Source of the DNA: DASRFR01 sp035651455
GTDB lineage: Bacteria; Acidobacteriota; Terriglobia; Terriglobales; Acidobacteriaceae
DNA: 64,000 nt
Assembly (NCBI GenBank): GCA_035651455.1
Contig: DASRFR010000049.1
Location: 1-64,000, forward strand
Reading direction: 5' to 3'
The first letter of the stretch is position 1, and each line of letters opens with the position of its first letter. The position numbers and the translations under genes were made by a program. Positions 8,565 to 17,830 of the stretch are shown here, piece by piece. The notes under the pieces were generated by a model that saw only the letters and a program-made list of their open reading frames with translations, was not told the origin of the DNA and did not search any database.

Positions 8565-8623
8565 GTTTTCTTGGTCTCATCACAGCGAGAGTTCCAAACA
8601 CCTTCTTCTTCCTAAGACTCCGG

Positions 8624-9055
8624 CTATTGGGGGCAGCCTAGTGGTGCATCACGGCAACCAGGGTCACTCAGCGTCTTCACGATCCGCATGCTCAGGTCGG
8701 CCTCTTCAGGAAGATCAATGCTCAACACGTACTTACTCACGCGCACTCGCAGCGGCTGCTTGATGGGAAAAGCAAACGGCGGGTACTTGAACGGTGAGTT
8801 ATAACGGCCGACATAGATGTTCCAGTTCACTCGAATCGACACGTCCTAAGCGTAGTAACCGATCGCAAGTGGCGCGTCCGAAGGATTGCTCCCTCCCGCC
8901 GTGTAAGACGGCGACTCGACCCTGTAACGCTCAATTCCGAGCAGAGTACCTTTCACGAACGATTCGGTTTGCTTCGTGCGCGACGCCTGGACCAGCGGCA
9001 GGCAGAGCCAAATCACGAAGTGTCCCATTGCGAGTTGCCGTCGACTGATTCTCAT
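8624..9055 (-). pseudogene. Small secreted protein gene interrupted by an in-frame TAG
   Basis: Two reading frames lie in the same phase: 9055 to 8846 (69 codons, starting MRISRRQLAMGHFVIW, signal-peptide-like) and 8845 to 8624 (SIRVNWNIYVGRYNSPFKYP and onward). They are separated only by a TAG at 8846-8848 (reading YYA-stop-DVSIRVN). Read through, they give a continuous protein of about 143 residues. The segment GGSNPSDAPL...YYA.x.SIRVN..YVGRY and the late VLSIDLP resemble a small secreted family I know from Acidobacteriota, in which a Tyr stands where the stop is. The start is three bases after the RND pump stop, so it was a coupled member of the efflux operon. Alternatives: sequencing error, or stop readthrough. 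Confidence 0.7.
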
Positions 9056-9058
9056 CGC

Positions 9059-12000
9059 CTACCCTTGCGGCAACGGGTCGGCCGCCTGCTTCCGTTGTCC
9101 ATACACCAGCAGATATGCGGCTGGCACGATGAAAACCGTCAACACCACGCTTACCGTGAGCCCGCCGATAATGGCTCGCGCCAATGGCGCATATTGCTCA
9201 CTCCCGGCGCCCAACTTCAGGGCCATGGGGACCATGCCGATAATGGTTGCGAGCGAAGTCATCAGAACAGGCCGCAGCCGGACACGACAGGAAGTGACCA
9301 CCGCTTCCTGCACCGACTTCCCCTGTTCTTCCAGGCGGTGCGCGAACTCGACGATCAGAATGCTGTTCGACGCGGAAATGCCTACCAGCATCAGCACACC
9401 CATGAGCGACATCACGTTGAGCGTCGTTCCGGTCAGTGGCAAAACAATAAGCACCCCAATAAAACCCATTGGAATCGCGAGCATGATGAGCAAGGGATCG
9501 GTAAAGGAACGGAACTGTGCGACCAGGATCAGATACAACAGAACCACCGATAAGGAGAGCCCGATGGCAAAGCTCCGAAAAGATTCGTTCATCCCATTGA
9601 CCATCCCGCGCAAATTGACGCGGACGTTCTCCGGCATTTTCATATTGCGGAGAGTTGTGTTGACCTCGTCCGAAATCTTGCCGAGGTCTTCGCCAACCGG
9701 GGTCACGTAGACATCGGTCACGCGCTGGATCTGGTAGTGATCGACTTCGGTAGGCGTCTGCACATTTTGCAGTTTCACCACCGTGTCGAGGGTCGTGGGC
9801 TGCTTCAGGTTCGGCGCCCGGATCGGGATGTTGGTCAGGTCGGCAAAGTTGTGAATTGCCGCTCGCCCCCTCTCGGGATATTGGACACTCAGAAAGTAGT
9901 CATTTCCGGTTTTCCGATCGACCCAATAATTAGGCGCGATCATCGTGTTCGAATTGAGCGCCGTGATTACGTTATCCACTACTTCCTTTTCCGTAAGTCC
10001 CAGTTCGCCGGCGTGCACCCGGTCTACGTCGAGGCGTAGTCCCGGATAGTTCAAGTCTTGCGGGATGTATACTTCGCCGACTCCAGGCAATTGCTGAATG
10101 CGCCGCGCAAGCTCCTGCGTCACACCAAATATCTGCTTCAGACTCCTCCCGCTTACTTGCACATCAATTGGGGCGGGCATTCCTGCGTTAAGGATGGCGT
10201 CCACCATCGAGCCGCTCGAGAAGAAGGTCCGGAGGTCGGGATATTCGCGCGCCATCTGCCTTTGTACCTCATCCATGTACTGGAAGCTGCTTTTGCTGTG
10301 CGACTTGTGCAGCGCAACTTGCACGGTCGCCATATAGGGCCCCGCGTTCGCCGTGTACAAAGAAGAAAAGTCAGGCACCACCCCGATGTTGGACACCACC
10401 ATGTCCAAATCTTTCTTGCCCACCACGTGCCGGATTAGGTCTTCGACCCGCGCAACATACTGTTCCGTGATTTCGAGGCGCGTGCCGGTTGGGACCTTGA
10501 GGTTGAGTGTGAATTGCCCCGCATCCGTCTGCGGGAAGAACGCCAAGCCCAGGAGGGGGTACAACAGCAGGCTGGCAACAAACGCCGCGCTGAGGGCCAA
10601 AACCGTGAGTCCCGGCCGCAACAAGGTGCGTTTCACCCAGTATTCGTAGTAGTCCAGCAGCTTGTTGAACGTGCGATTGAACCCCGCTGTAAACCTGTCC
10701 CAGCACGAGTGCTTGCGGGAGGAGGTCGGCTTTACTTCATATTCAGAAGGGCTCACATGTCCGCCGCTCTGGGGCAGCGCTTTCAGAAAGCGCGAGCAGA
10801 ACAGCGGGATTACTGTCATCGCCACCAGGTATGACGCAAACAGCGAAATCGCTACGGCCAGCGCGAGCGCGCTGAACAGGAACTTGCTCACGCCGTAGAG
10901 AAATGTCACAGGGAAGAAAACGACCACGGTTGTGAGTGTAGCGGCCAGCACGGCGAGGGTGACTTCCGAACCACCAATTTCCGCGGCCGCTTGCGGAGCC
11001 GCTCCCATTTCCAAGTGCCGGTAAATGTTTTCCAGAGAAATCACCGAATTATCGATGATGCGCGAAAAAGCCAATGCCAGCCCGCCCAGGATCATGGTGT
11101 TGATCGTGCTCCCGGACAGGTTCAGCACCACAAACGTAGCTAATGCCGACAATGGAATGGAGAGAAATACCGCGGTCGTGGCGCGGAGGCTCCCCAGAAA
11201 AACCAAAATCATCAAACTGGTCAGCACCAGGCCTATCAATCCCTCATGAAGCAGGGTTTTGATCGCTTGCTTTACAAACGCGGACTGGTCGAATACCACG
11301 CTTGCGACCAACTGCTTGGGAATGTCGTACAGGTTGCGAATCGCGGCCCGGATTCCCTCCACGACCGCAATCGTGTTGGTCTCCCCGCCTTGCTTCATGA
11401 TGGGCAGGTACACCGATCGTTGCCCGTCGACCCGCACCACGTTGTACTGAATCTGGTTCGCGTCCTCGGCCTTTCCGATATCGTTGACGGAGACCCATGA
11501 ATTGCCAACCGTCTTCACCGGAACTTGGGACAACTGCTCCATGTTGTCCACCAGGCTGTTCGAATACAGGTAGTAATCGAAAGGTCCCATCTTCACGTCG
11601 CCCGCCGGGACAATCAGGTTGAAACTGTTCACCGCCTGAACCACGTCCATGGGACTAAGTTGCCGTGATGCGAGCTTGTAAGGATCGACGTAGACCATGA
11701 TCTGTCGATACTTGCCGCCGAACGGCGGTGGGATCTCGGCGCCTTTCACAACCGCGATCTGGTTCCGGATGGAGAACTGGCCGACATCGTGAAGCTGCGT
11801 TTGGCCAAGGCCCTGACCCTTAAGCGTGACCAGGCACACCGGTAAGCTCGAAGCGTCAAACTTCAACACAACGGGCGGCAAGGTACCCGGCGGCAGCCGC
11901 TTCAAGTCCGCCAAAGCCAGATTCGAGATCTCGGTAACATCGGCGTCCGCGCTCGTACCCGGCTGAAAATAGAGTTTGATAATGCTTACTCCCAACAGAG

Positions 12001-12244
12001 AGCGGGATTCCATGTGATCGATGCCGCTGGCCAGCGTGAAGAAGCGTTCAAGCGGATCGGTGATATCGATCTCGATATCTTCCGGTGGCATTCCTGAATA
12101 AAACGTGGCGACGACTACCTCGGGCAGATTAATCACCGGAAACAAGTCCACCGGCATTCGCGCCAGCGAAGTGACGCCAATCACCACCAGTACCAGGCAG
12201 ATCACGACAATGAAGTACGGATTGCGAATCGAAAAACGTGACAT
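9059..12244 (-). CDS. RND efflux permease (HAE-1-like)
   Basis: 1061 residues with the two-fold RND layout: an N-terminal helix (YFIVVICLVLVVIGV), a large periplasmic loop, TM2-6 around 340-490, a second loop, and TM8-12 around 870-1045. Inner-membrane, proton-driven exporter working with the adaptor and TolC-like genes on either side. The usual Asp-Asp pair in TM4 reads IIDNSVISLEN (Asp-Asn). The TM10 position that is Lys940 in AcrB reads ISASNSILIVEF, with Ser at the Lys position, while the TM11 Arg (RLRPVLMTS) is kept. It therefore belongs to a subgroup with a modified proton relay. Substrate cannot be deduced. Confidence 0.95.
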   Translation of the reverse strand: MSRFSIRNPYFIVVICLVLVVIGVTSLARMPVDLFPVINLPEVVVATFYSGMPPEDIEIDITDPLERFFTLASGIDHMESRSLLGVSIIKLYFQPGTSADADVTEISNLALADLKRLPPGTLPPVVLKFDASSLPVCLVTLKGQGLGQTQLHDVGQFSIRNQIAVVKGAEIPPPFGGKYRQIMVYVDPYKLASRQLSPMDVVQAVNSFNLIVPAGDVKMGPFDYYLYSNSLVDNMEQLSQVPVKTVGNSWVSVNDIGKAEDANQIQYNVVRVDGQRSVYLPIMKQGGETNTIAVVEGIRAAIRNLYDIPKQLVASVVFDQSAFVKQAIKTLLHEGLIGLVLTSLMILVFLGSLRATTAVFLSIPLSALATFVVLNLSGSTINTMILGGLALAFSRIIDNSVISLENIYRHLEMGAAPQAAAEIGGSEVTLAVLAATLTTVVVFFPVTFLYGVSKFLFSALALAVAISLFASYLVAMTVIPLFCSRFLKALPQSGGHVSPSEYEVKPTSSRKHSCWDRFTAGFNRTFNKLLDYYEYWVKRTLLRPGLTVLALSAAFVASLLLYPLLGLAFFPQTDAGQFTLNLKVPTGTRLEITEQYVARVEDLIRHVVGKKDLDMVVSNIGVVPDFSSLYTANAGPYMATVQVALHKSHSKSSFQYMDEVQRQMAREYPDLRTFFSSGSMVDAILNAGMPAPIDVQVSGRSLKQIFGVTQELARRIQQLPGVGEVYIPQDLNYPGLRLDVDRVHAGELGLTEKEVVDNVITALNSNTMIAPNYWVDRKTGNDYFLSVQYPERGRAAIHNFADLTNIPIRAPNLKQPTTLDTVVKLQNVQTPTEVDHYQIQRVTDVYVTPVGEDLGKISDEVNTTLRNMKMPENVRVNLRGMVNGMNESFRSFAIGLSLSVVLLYLILVAQFRSFTDPLLIMLAIPMGFIGVLIVLPLTGTTLNVMSLMGVLMLVGISASNSILIVEFAHRLEEQGKSVQEAVVTSCRVRLRPVLMTSLATIIGMVPMALKLGAGSEQYAPLARAIIGGLTVSVVLTVFIVPAAYLLVYGQRKQAADPLPQG

Positions 12245-12277
12245 GTCAGTTCTCTCTCGGTGGCCGACTCGAACTCT

Positions 12278-13561
12278 TTACTCGCTCTGTTCCTGGTATT
12301 GCATGACTGGTACTAATTGCGCTCGAACCTTTTGTCCGGTTTTCAAGCCACTACGGTCGCTAACCACAACTTTTTCCCCGGCATTCAGGCCAGACACGAC
12401 TTCCGCGTCCGTTGCCGTCTGCAATCCCAATTGGATCAGTCGATCCTCAATTTCGCCGCCGCTGTTCACTACCAGTACGGTGGCCTTATCGCCTTCGTGA
12501 TTGATGGCTTGTAGCGGGATCGCGGGGATATCGTCCCGGTGCTCCAGCGAGATATCAGCCTCCGCGTACAGGCCGGGCATCAGCACGTGTGTGGGATTTG
12601 GAACATCCACTTCAGTGTGCATCGTCCGCGTGTCTTCTTTCACTTCCACGGAAAAGCGCGACACGTTGCCGGGGAACGTCTGGTTGAGCGAAGGCACACG
12701 AACGTCGACATGATCGCCGACCCGGATATAGTGCACATAGGACTCAGGCACCGGAATAACTAGCCGGAATAAGTCATCTTGCGACAGCTTTACAATGGGC
12801 ATCGCCTGCGTGCTGGAATTCGTGCCCGCTTGCACCAGCGTGCCCAGGTTTGCGTAGCGATCCGTCACTACGCCCGAAAAGGGCGCCACGATTTTTGAGT
12901 AGCCATAAAGGGTTTGATCGTGAATGAGCTTTGCCTTTGCCACTCCTAACTGGCTCTGTGCGGCTTCCAGCGCGGCTTTACCTGCATCTACCTGCGATGC
13001 CGCTGCCATATCTTTGCCTTGGGCGTCGTCGACTTCCTGTTGCGCCACGATGCCCGGCTTGGTTTCGAAAACCCGGTCCAGTCGCGTGTACTGCAGATGT
13101 AGAGCCTTGTACTGTGCTTCATACCGGCTCAATTCATGCTGGGCTCGCAGTACCTGCTGTGAGGCGTTCTCGATTTCTGCCCGATCCTCTTCTAACTGTG
13201 CTTGTAACTCGGGTATCTCGAGGGTCGCCATGACGTCACCCTTTTTAACGTGGCTTCCATAATCGACATTGAGTTTCTGCACGTAGCCCGACTCTTTGGC
13301 GTAGACCTCGATCTCCTGGAAGGGCACAAGCTCCGATGAAAGGGTGATATGCCGGCTCAAGCTTTTCTTAACTACGTTGGTCACTCCTACCGTGGTGATG
13401 GTTTGACCCTTTGCCTCCACCCTTTCGCCCGGCCCACCCGAACACGAGAGCAATCCCAACAAAACGAGCGCTCCGACTGCTGCCATTAGCCCGTAGAGCG
13501 CTTGAGTGCGGCGTGATTGCGCGCCAGCTACGCTGGGAACGTTGCACGGTTCATTCATCAC
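12278..13561 (-). CDS. RND efflux periplasmic adaptor (membrane fusion) lipoprotein
   Basis: 427 residues. An N-terminal hydrophobic segment ends in a lipobox-like LGLLSCSG, so it is probably anchored in the inner membrane by a lipidated Cys near residue 40. The biotinyl-lipoyl halves are visible (KESGYVQKLNVDYGSHVKKG and APFSGVVTDRYANLGTLVQ), separated by a long coiled-coil hairpin rich in Ala, Gln and Glu. Beta-barrel and membrane-proximal domains follow (MPGLYAEADISL, GLNAGEKVVVSD). It is the first intact gene of the efflux operon, 33 bases upstream of the pump. Confidence 0.94.
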   Translation of the reverse strand: MMNEPCNVPSVAGAQSRRTQALYGLMAAVGALVLLGLLSCSGGPGERVEAKGQTITTVGVTNVVKKSLSRHITLSSELVPFQEIEVYAKESGYVQKLNVDYGSHVKKGDVMATLEIPELQAQLEEDRAEIENASQQVLRAQHELSRYEAQYKALHLQYTRLDRVFETKPGIVAQQEVDDAQGKDMAAASQVDAGKAALEAAQSQLGVAKAKLIHDQTLYGYSKIVAPFSGVVTDRYANLGTLVQAGTNSSTQAMPIVKLSQDDLFRLVIPVPESYVHYIRVGDHVDVRVPSLNQTFPGNVSRFSVEVKEDTRTMHTEVDVPNPTHVLMPGLYAEADISLEHRDDIPAIPLQAINHEGDKATVLVVNSGGEIEDRLIQLGLQTATDAEVVSGLNAGEKVVVSDRSGLKTGQKVRAQLVPVMQYQEQSE

Positions 13562-13606
13562 TTGCTGATACCAACCTTCTCTGGCACCCGGGCCAGCAGA
13601 CTCCCA

Positions 13607-14304
13607 CTACATCGATTGCTTCATCAATTGCCGTAATGCATCGATCGAAAAGTTCTTGGAACGGCAAAAATCAATGACTTTCCGTTCGGCTGCCTGCAGT
13701 TGGGTGGCAATCGTGGGGACTTTTGCGGCAATTTCTTTGGGCACTGTCAAGACGCCGTCTCGGTCTCCATGCAACACCTCGCCCGGGCTATCTGAATCCG
13801 CCAATTTCGACAACCCACCCCAGGTCGAAAATATGCGCATACCCGTGAGACATTGCTACGTTGCCCGCGAACAATTGCATGCCCAGCTCGCGAACGCGGG
13901 CCAATTCCCGCACTGCGCCGTTAGTTACATAGCCAACGCAGCCCAGTGCTTTCAGAATCGCGGCATGCATGTCGCCAAGAAACGCTCCCACTCCTGGAGG
14001 ATGGTCTATGTCTTGCAGCATGAGAATGCGCGGCTCAGGCACCTGCAACATCGAGTTCCACCACTCACTGCGATCGTGGTAGACACGCCCCGCCATGGGC
14101 GGTTCTCCACTGCGCAGTTTCGCCGTGGCCGCATGTCCCACCATGGTGGGAAAGTCTTCGAACATGCAGCGGATACGCGAATCCGCGAAGCCGGGCATTT
14201 CTCAGCCGTACCTCGAAAGTCTCGATCGCATTCGAGACGCTGCAGGTATCAATCGCTCTTAGCGCATCGAGATCCTGCTCGCGCAACAGCGGGTCAGAAA
14301 CCAT
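13607..14304 (-). pseudogene. RraA-family aldolase/decarboxylase-like gene with two frameshifts
   Basis: Three consecutive pieces in three different frames make one RraA-like protein. Piece one, 14304 to about 14205, starts MVSDPLLREQDLDALRAIDT and has CSVSNAIETFEVRLRNAR. Piece two, about 14200 to 13795, includes GDMHAAILKALGCVGYVTNG and LFAGNVAMSHGYAHIFDL. Piece three, about 13825 to 13607, includes GEVLHGDRDGVLTVPKEIA. The family catalytic loop GDMHAAILKALG...TNGAVRE and the GEVLHGDRDGV turn are conserved, so the decay is recent or the sequence has two indel errors. Intact relatives are annotated as dimethylmenaquinone methyltransferase-like or 4-hydroxy-4-methyl-2-oxoglutarate aldolase. 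It lies just upstream of the efflux operon on the same strand. Confidence 0.8.
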
Positions 14305-14419
14305 GCGTGTTCCCTTATTCGTTTTACGAACTTGGATTCAGCTAGTGATCAGCTCACCCGCACGACGGACGTCACATACGATCCGGCCGCGCCCGGAGAA
14401 CCGATGAGAAAAACTAAGA

Positions 14420-14833
14420 CTAGAGAGGAATTGCAGAGATGGGAGGTGGACGGTTATAGAGAACCTCTGCGAAAAAATGGTCTGCCAGCAAAGGATCTGG
14501 AGGTGCAATTCGCCGGTAAACGACTACTGGTTTGAAAAAGCAAGTGCTGCCTACTGGGCTGACCCAACGGACGGCATCCTGATTAAGGTGCTGCCGCTTG
14601 GGTTCAACATTGCGCCGATCCAGGGAACTGGCATTGTGTACGGAAGGACTATTCGCACTCCAGAACCGTGTCGCAAGGCTTAAAGTAAGCGACGCAATAG
14701 CGACAACGATCAGCAGATCGCGCCATCGGCGCCCGTCAAACCTGAAGTGCTTGGAACTCAGCATGGATCTGTGGAAGAAAATCCTTCCGAGATTGTACAA
14801 CAGCCACGACTGCCAACCAATAGTGGATGCCAT
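14420..14833 (-). CDS. Small single-pass membrane protein with LYNRPPP tail
   Basis: 137 residues from the first Met, or 114 from an ATG at 14764, which may be the true start since the hydrophobic helix (DLLIVVAIASLTLSLATRF) then lies near the N-terminus. The outer part contains KRQHLNQDAVRW and ends in a Pro-rich tail with VLYNRPPP. This combination (short N-terminal anchor, QHLxxDAxxW, LYNRPPP near the end) resembles a family I recognise only from Acidobacteriota; no function is known to me. No strong ribosome binding site is visible before either start. Confidence 0.5.
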   Translation of the reverse strand: MASTIGWQSWLLYNLGRIFFHRSMLSSKHFRFDGRRWRDLLIVVAIASLTLSLATRFWSANSPSVHNASSLDRRNVEPKRQHLNQDAVRWVSPVGSTCFFKPVVVYRRIAPPDPLLADHFFAEVLYNRPPPISAIPL

Positions 14834-15008
14834 GACTTTCGTGCTGGTTGTCGTTGAGTTACAGGGAACGGTCGAGTTACACGGAGCTCTCGTACCCCTA
14901 GTTACAGCCCCGCTTCGCAGTCAAGATTGACGGAGAGTACTCGGGCGCCTGTATCTTCCGTGGCGTTCATTATCATGTTCGTTGCAAAAGCCAACCGGGC
15001 GAACTTAC

Positions 15009-16202
15009 ATGGTTCGGGTTCTGCCATTCGACCAAGCCCTGGCTACTTCGCTAATATCGGCTGAACGAAGGCAATTGCTCGCCGCTCGCGCAGGATTGCG
15101 GCGCCCCGGCATTGCCCGACGGAGGTGCTTTCTGAAAGGTCTTCTTTCTCGTGCCCATGCGTTCTGCGAACGCTTCGGATTACAGATACCTATCTTGCTC
15201 GCTCCAATGGCGGGAGCCTGCGAGCCCTCGCTCTCGATCGCGGTGATGAAGAGCGGCGGCCTGGGCGCCTGTGGAGCGCTGCTGATGAAGCCGCAGGAGA
15301 TCATCAGTTGGGCGCAGGAAGTACATACGCAGGGCAGCGGAGCGTTCCAGATCAATCTCTGGATCCCCGAGCCCGCGCCCAAGCGCGATCCGGCGTATGA
15401 AGCGCGTGTACGCGAGTTTCTGGCCGGCTGGGGACCGGTCGTCCCCGCCGAGGCCGGAGATGTAAGCTTGCCGGATTTTTCCCAGCAGTGCGAAGCGATG
15501 CTCCAGGCGTCTCCCGGGATCGTGTCCTCAATTATGGGATTGTATCCGGCTAGCTTTGTCGAGCGTCTCAAGCAGCGAGGCATTGCGTGGTTCGCGACCG
15601 TCTCCACAGTCGGCGAGGCTCGCGCTGCCGAAGCTGCGGGTGCTGATGTCATTGTGGCGCAGGGCATGGAAGCGGGCGGCCACCGCGGCAGCTTCGACCC
15701 GGCAGAAGCCGAACGTCAGCAGGTCGGATTATTTGCGTTATTGCCCGCCGTAGTGGATGCCGTCAAAGTACCAGTGGTCGCGACCGGAGGTATCGCGGAC
15801 GCACGCGGCGTCGCGGCCGCGCTGGCTTTGGGCGCGAGCGCGGCACAACTCGGAACTACCTTCCTACGCTGCCCGGAAGCCAAAATTCATCCCGCCTGGG
15901 CCGACGCGCTGGCGAGGACGGCGCCCGAAGACACCATGGTGAGTCGAGTCTTCAGCGGCCGCGCTGGACGTAGTATCGCGACCGATTATGTGCGGGCCGC
16001 TACAGCTCCTGGGGCCCCTCCGCCCGCGCCCTACCCGGTTCAGCGAGGCTTGACGGCCGCCATGCGAGCTGCGGCGCAGAAAGCCGGCGACGTGCAACGC
16101 ATGCAGGTTTGGGCTGGGCAATCAGCGCGCTTGGGGAAAACCGCACCGGCAGAACAGCTCACACGCCAATTCTGGGAGGGAGCGATGGAAATCCTGCAGT
16201 GA
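15009..16202 (+). CDS. Nitronate monooxygenase-like flavin oxidoreductase
   Basis: FMN-dependent TIM-barrel enzyme of the 2-nitropropane dioxygenase family. Visible signatures: the N-terminal IPILLAPMAGA, GSGAFQINLW, the catalytic/FMN region VIVAQGMEAGGHRGSF, and the phosphate-binding VVATGGIADARGVAAALALGA. Family similarity only begins near 15130. The ATG at 15009 gives 397 residues with about 40 unmatched ones. A CTG at 15132 stands six bases after a perfect GGAGG (15121-15125) and would give 356 residues, a better family length; it is a serious alternative. Members oxidise alkyl nitronates or related substrates; the true substrate is unknown. Confidence 0.9.
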   Translation: MVRVLPFDQALATSLISAERRQLLAARAGLRRPGIARRRCFLKGLLSRAHAFCERFGLQIPILLAPMAGACEPSLSIAVMKSGGLGACGALLMKPQEIISWAQEVHTQGSGAFQINLWIPEPAPKRDPAYEARVREFLAGWGPVVPAEAGDVSLPDFSQQCEAMLQASPGIVSSIMGLYPASFVERLKQRGIAWFATVSTVGEARAAEAAGADVIVAQGMEAGGHRGSFDPAEAERQQVGLFALLPAVVDAVKVPVVATGGIADARGVAAALALGASAAQLGTTFLRCPEAKIHPAWADALARTAPEDTMVSRVFSGRAGRSIATDYVRAATAPGAPPPAPYPVQRGLTAAMRAAAQKAGDVQRMQVWAGQSARLGKTAPAEQLTRQFWEGAMEILQ

Positions 16203-16281
16203 CGCCATTGCGAATTTCCCGACGGCCATCAGGAGCAGGCCACGGCCCAACAAAGCCAGAGCACAGACTCGCAAAAGAAAG

Positions 16282-16312
16282 CCCGCCCTTCATCAAGAGT
16301 TAAGAGGGCGGG
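16282..16312 (-). terminator. Rho-independent terminator of the sialidase-like gene
   Basis: Inverted repeat CCCGCCCT (16282-16289) and AGGGCGGG (16305-16312) with a 15-base loop. Read on the minus strand, the hairpin is followed by CTTTCTTTTG, a T-rich tract. It lies 37 bases after the stop of the minus-strand gene at 16349. It also sits 80 bases after the plus-strand oxidoreductase, so it may act in both directions. Confidence 0.75.
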
Positions 16313-16348
16313 TTGAACATTTTAGAATGCTAATTAGAATGCTAAGCG

Positions 16349-17830
16349 CTAATCCTCATCGCACCGGTCGCATGCTGGCGTGGTGCGTGGCGGACGATCC
16401 GAGTGTGCCTCCGGAACCGGGCTTTCACTTTCCGATGTGGACACTCCCGAACCTTCTTCGAGTCCAGTGGACGTTGCGTCCATGGCAACACTGAATTTGC
16501 TGCCATTGTTGGGCCTGGCGAGGGGAAACACGGGATGGGCTTTCCCATTCACGAACGCCAATGATTCGTAATCCCCGACCATTAATCCCGACGAAGTATT
16601 AGGAAGCCAGGTCAGGTTCATGGGCCCTGCTAGCCGGGCTGCCTTGGTCCATGTCTTTCCGCCGTCGCGGGACGAAATATAGCCTGCGTTCAGATTGCAC
16701 GTCGTACTCGTGCAGTTGGTTTGCGGATAGAAGTAATACGTAAGTCCAAGGTGCGCGGTTGCTCCCGATGTACCCGGCTCGATGGCCAACCCGGGAATAA
16801 AGTGATCGACCGTGCTGTTCACGGCGTCGATGGGAATGCGAGTTACCGCAGACCAATGCGTGCCATCGGTTGACGTGCTCATCACCAGATCATTCTCAGC
16901 GCAGTTGCTACGAAAGCGGCAGTCCTGCCAAACGGTATAAACCTTTCCCGAAGCATCCACAGCCGAGGTGGGCAGGATGAGATCGCGCAGGCCACCCGCC
17001 GCGCCGTGTGCGGTGATGCTGGTGACTGTAACGGGACTACTCCACGTTTTCCCGCCATCCTTCGAAGTGAACGACAAAATGCTGGTGTTGAAAGCGTCAC
17101 TGCCAGGCGCCACCACGGTGCCATTCGGTTGCGCCAGAGGCTGCGCTCCGAATACTGCGGGCCCGCCCGCGGGTTGCACTGGCGATCCCCAGGTCTGCCC
17201 GCCATCGCTGGAAACCGCGAGGTAGACTATATCGCCCTGGCTGTTGTCATCCCATTCAGCGTAGCAATGCCCGAAAAACGGGCTGGCGGTATTGTTGTCG
17301 CAACTGAGCCACGTCTTATCGGGTTTTGGAAAATTCGGGCTGACCGCTACCGGCTTTTGCCAGGTAAGACCGTCGCTGGAACGGCTGATCAGTTCCGCCG
17401 TGGTTGCGCCTCCGTTGTTAAGAAGCGGCAATGAGGCAATGAGCCATACATTGTGCGCAGCGTCGAACGCCACCGCTGGATCAGTCGCGCGATCAAAGCT
17501 GCCTCCGCCGCCAATCACCGTCAATCCGGGCAGAGAACCGTGATGCCAGGTGAGACCGCCATCCTGGGATGTCGCAAACCCGTTGTCCGTAGAGCCTCCA
17601 TTCAAGTTGAAACGGCCCTGCTGGAATGCCGAGACGATCGTGTTCCCGGACGCAAAGGTCGAAACTTCTACTTCCGTAGCATGCTGGCTGCTTGAGTTGG
17701 TGAACGGATCCACACTGATCCGGGTCAGCGGGATCTGGGCAGACATTGCGGTTGAAAATGCCAGCAGAATCGGCAGGAGAAACAAGCGGGTGGGCATGCT
17801 ACAGGCAAACGACCGAGTGCGTTTCAACAA
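16349..17830 (-). CDS. Secreted sialidase-fold protein with Asp-box repeats
   Basis: 493 residues with a signal peptide; ATG at 17797 (MPTRLFLLPILLAFSTAMSAQ) is an equally good start. At least five Asp-box (BNR) motifs are visible: SQDGGLTWHHG, SSDGLTWQKP, SSDGGQTWGSP, SKDGGKTWSSP and SRDGGKTWTKA. They are spread as in a six-bladed sialidase-type propeller. The FRIP arginine motif and the catalytic Tyr/Glu pair of true sialidases are not evident to me, so enzymatic activity is uncertain; many exported BNR proteins are binding or structural. The C-terminus is Ser/Pro-rich and probably disordered. Monocistronic, ending at a clear terminator. Confidence 0.82.
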   Translation of the reverse strand: MLKRTRSFACSMPTRLFLLPILLAFSTAMSAQIPLTRISVDPFTNSSSQHATEVEVSTFASGNTIVSAFQQGRFNLNGGSTDNGFATSQDGGLTWHHGSLPGLTVIGGGGSFDRATDPAVAFDAAHNVWLIASLPLLNNGGATTAELISRSSDGLTWQKPVAVSPNFPKPDKTWLSCDNNTASPFFGHCYAEWDDNSQGDIVYLAVSSDGGQTWGSPVQPAGGPAVFGAQPLAQPNGTVVAPGSDAFNTSILSFTSKDGGKTWSSPVTVTSITAHGAAGGLRDLILPTSAVDASGKVYTVWQDCRFRSNCAENDLVMSTSTDGTHWSAVTRIPIDAVNSTVDHFIPGLAIEPGTSGATAHLGLTYYFYPQTNCTSTTCNLNAGYISSRDGGKTWTKAARLAGPMNLTWLPNTSSGLMVGDYESLAFVNGKAHPVFPLARPNNGSKFSVAMDATSTGLEEGSGVSTSESESPVPEAHSDRPPRTTPACDRCDED

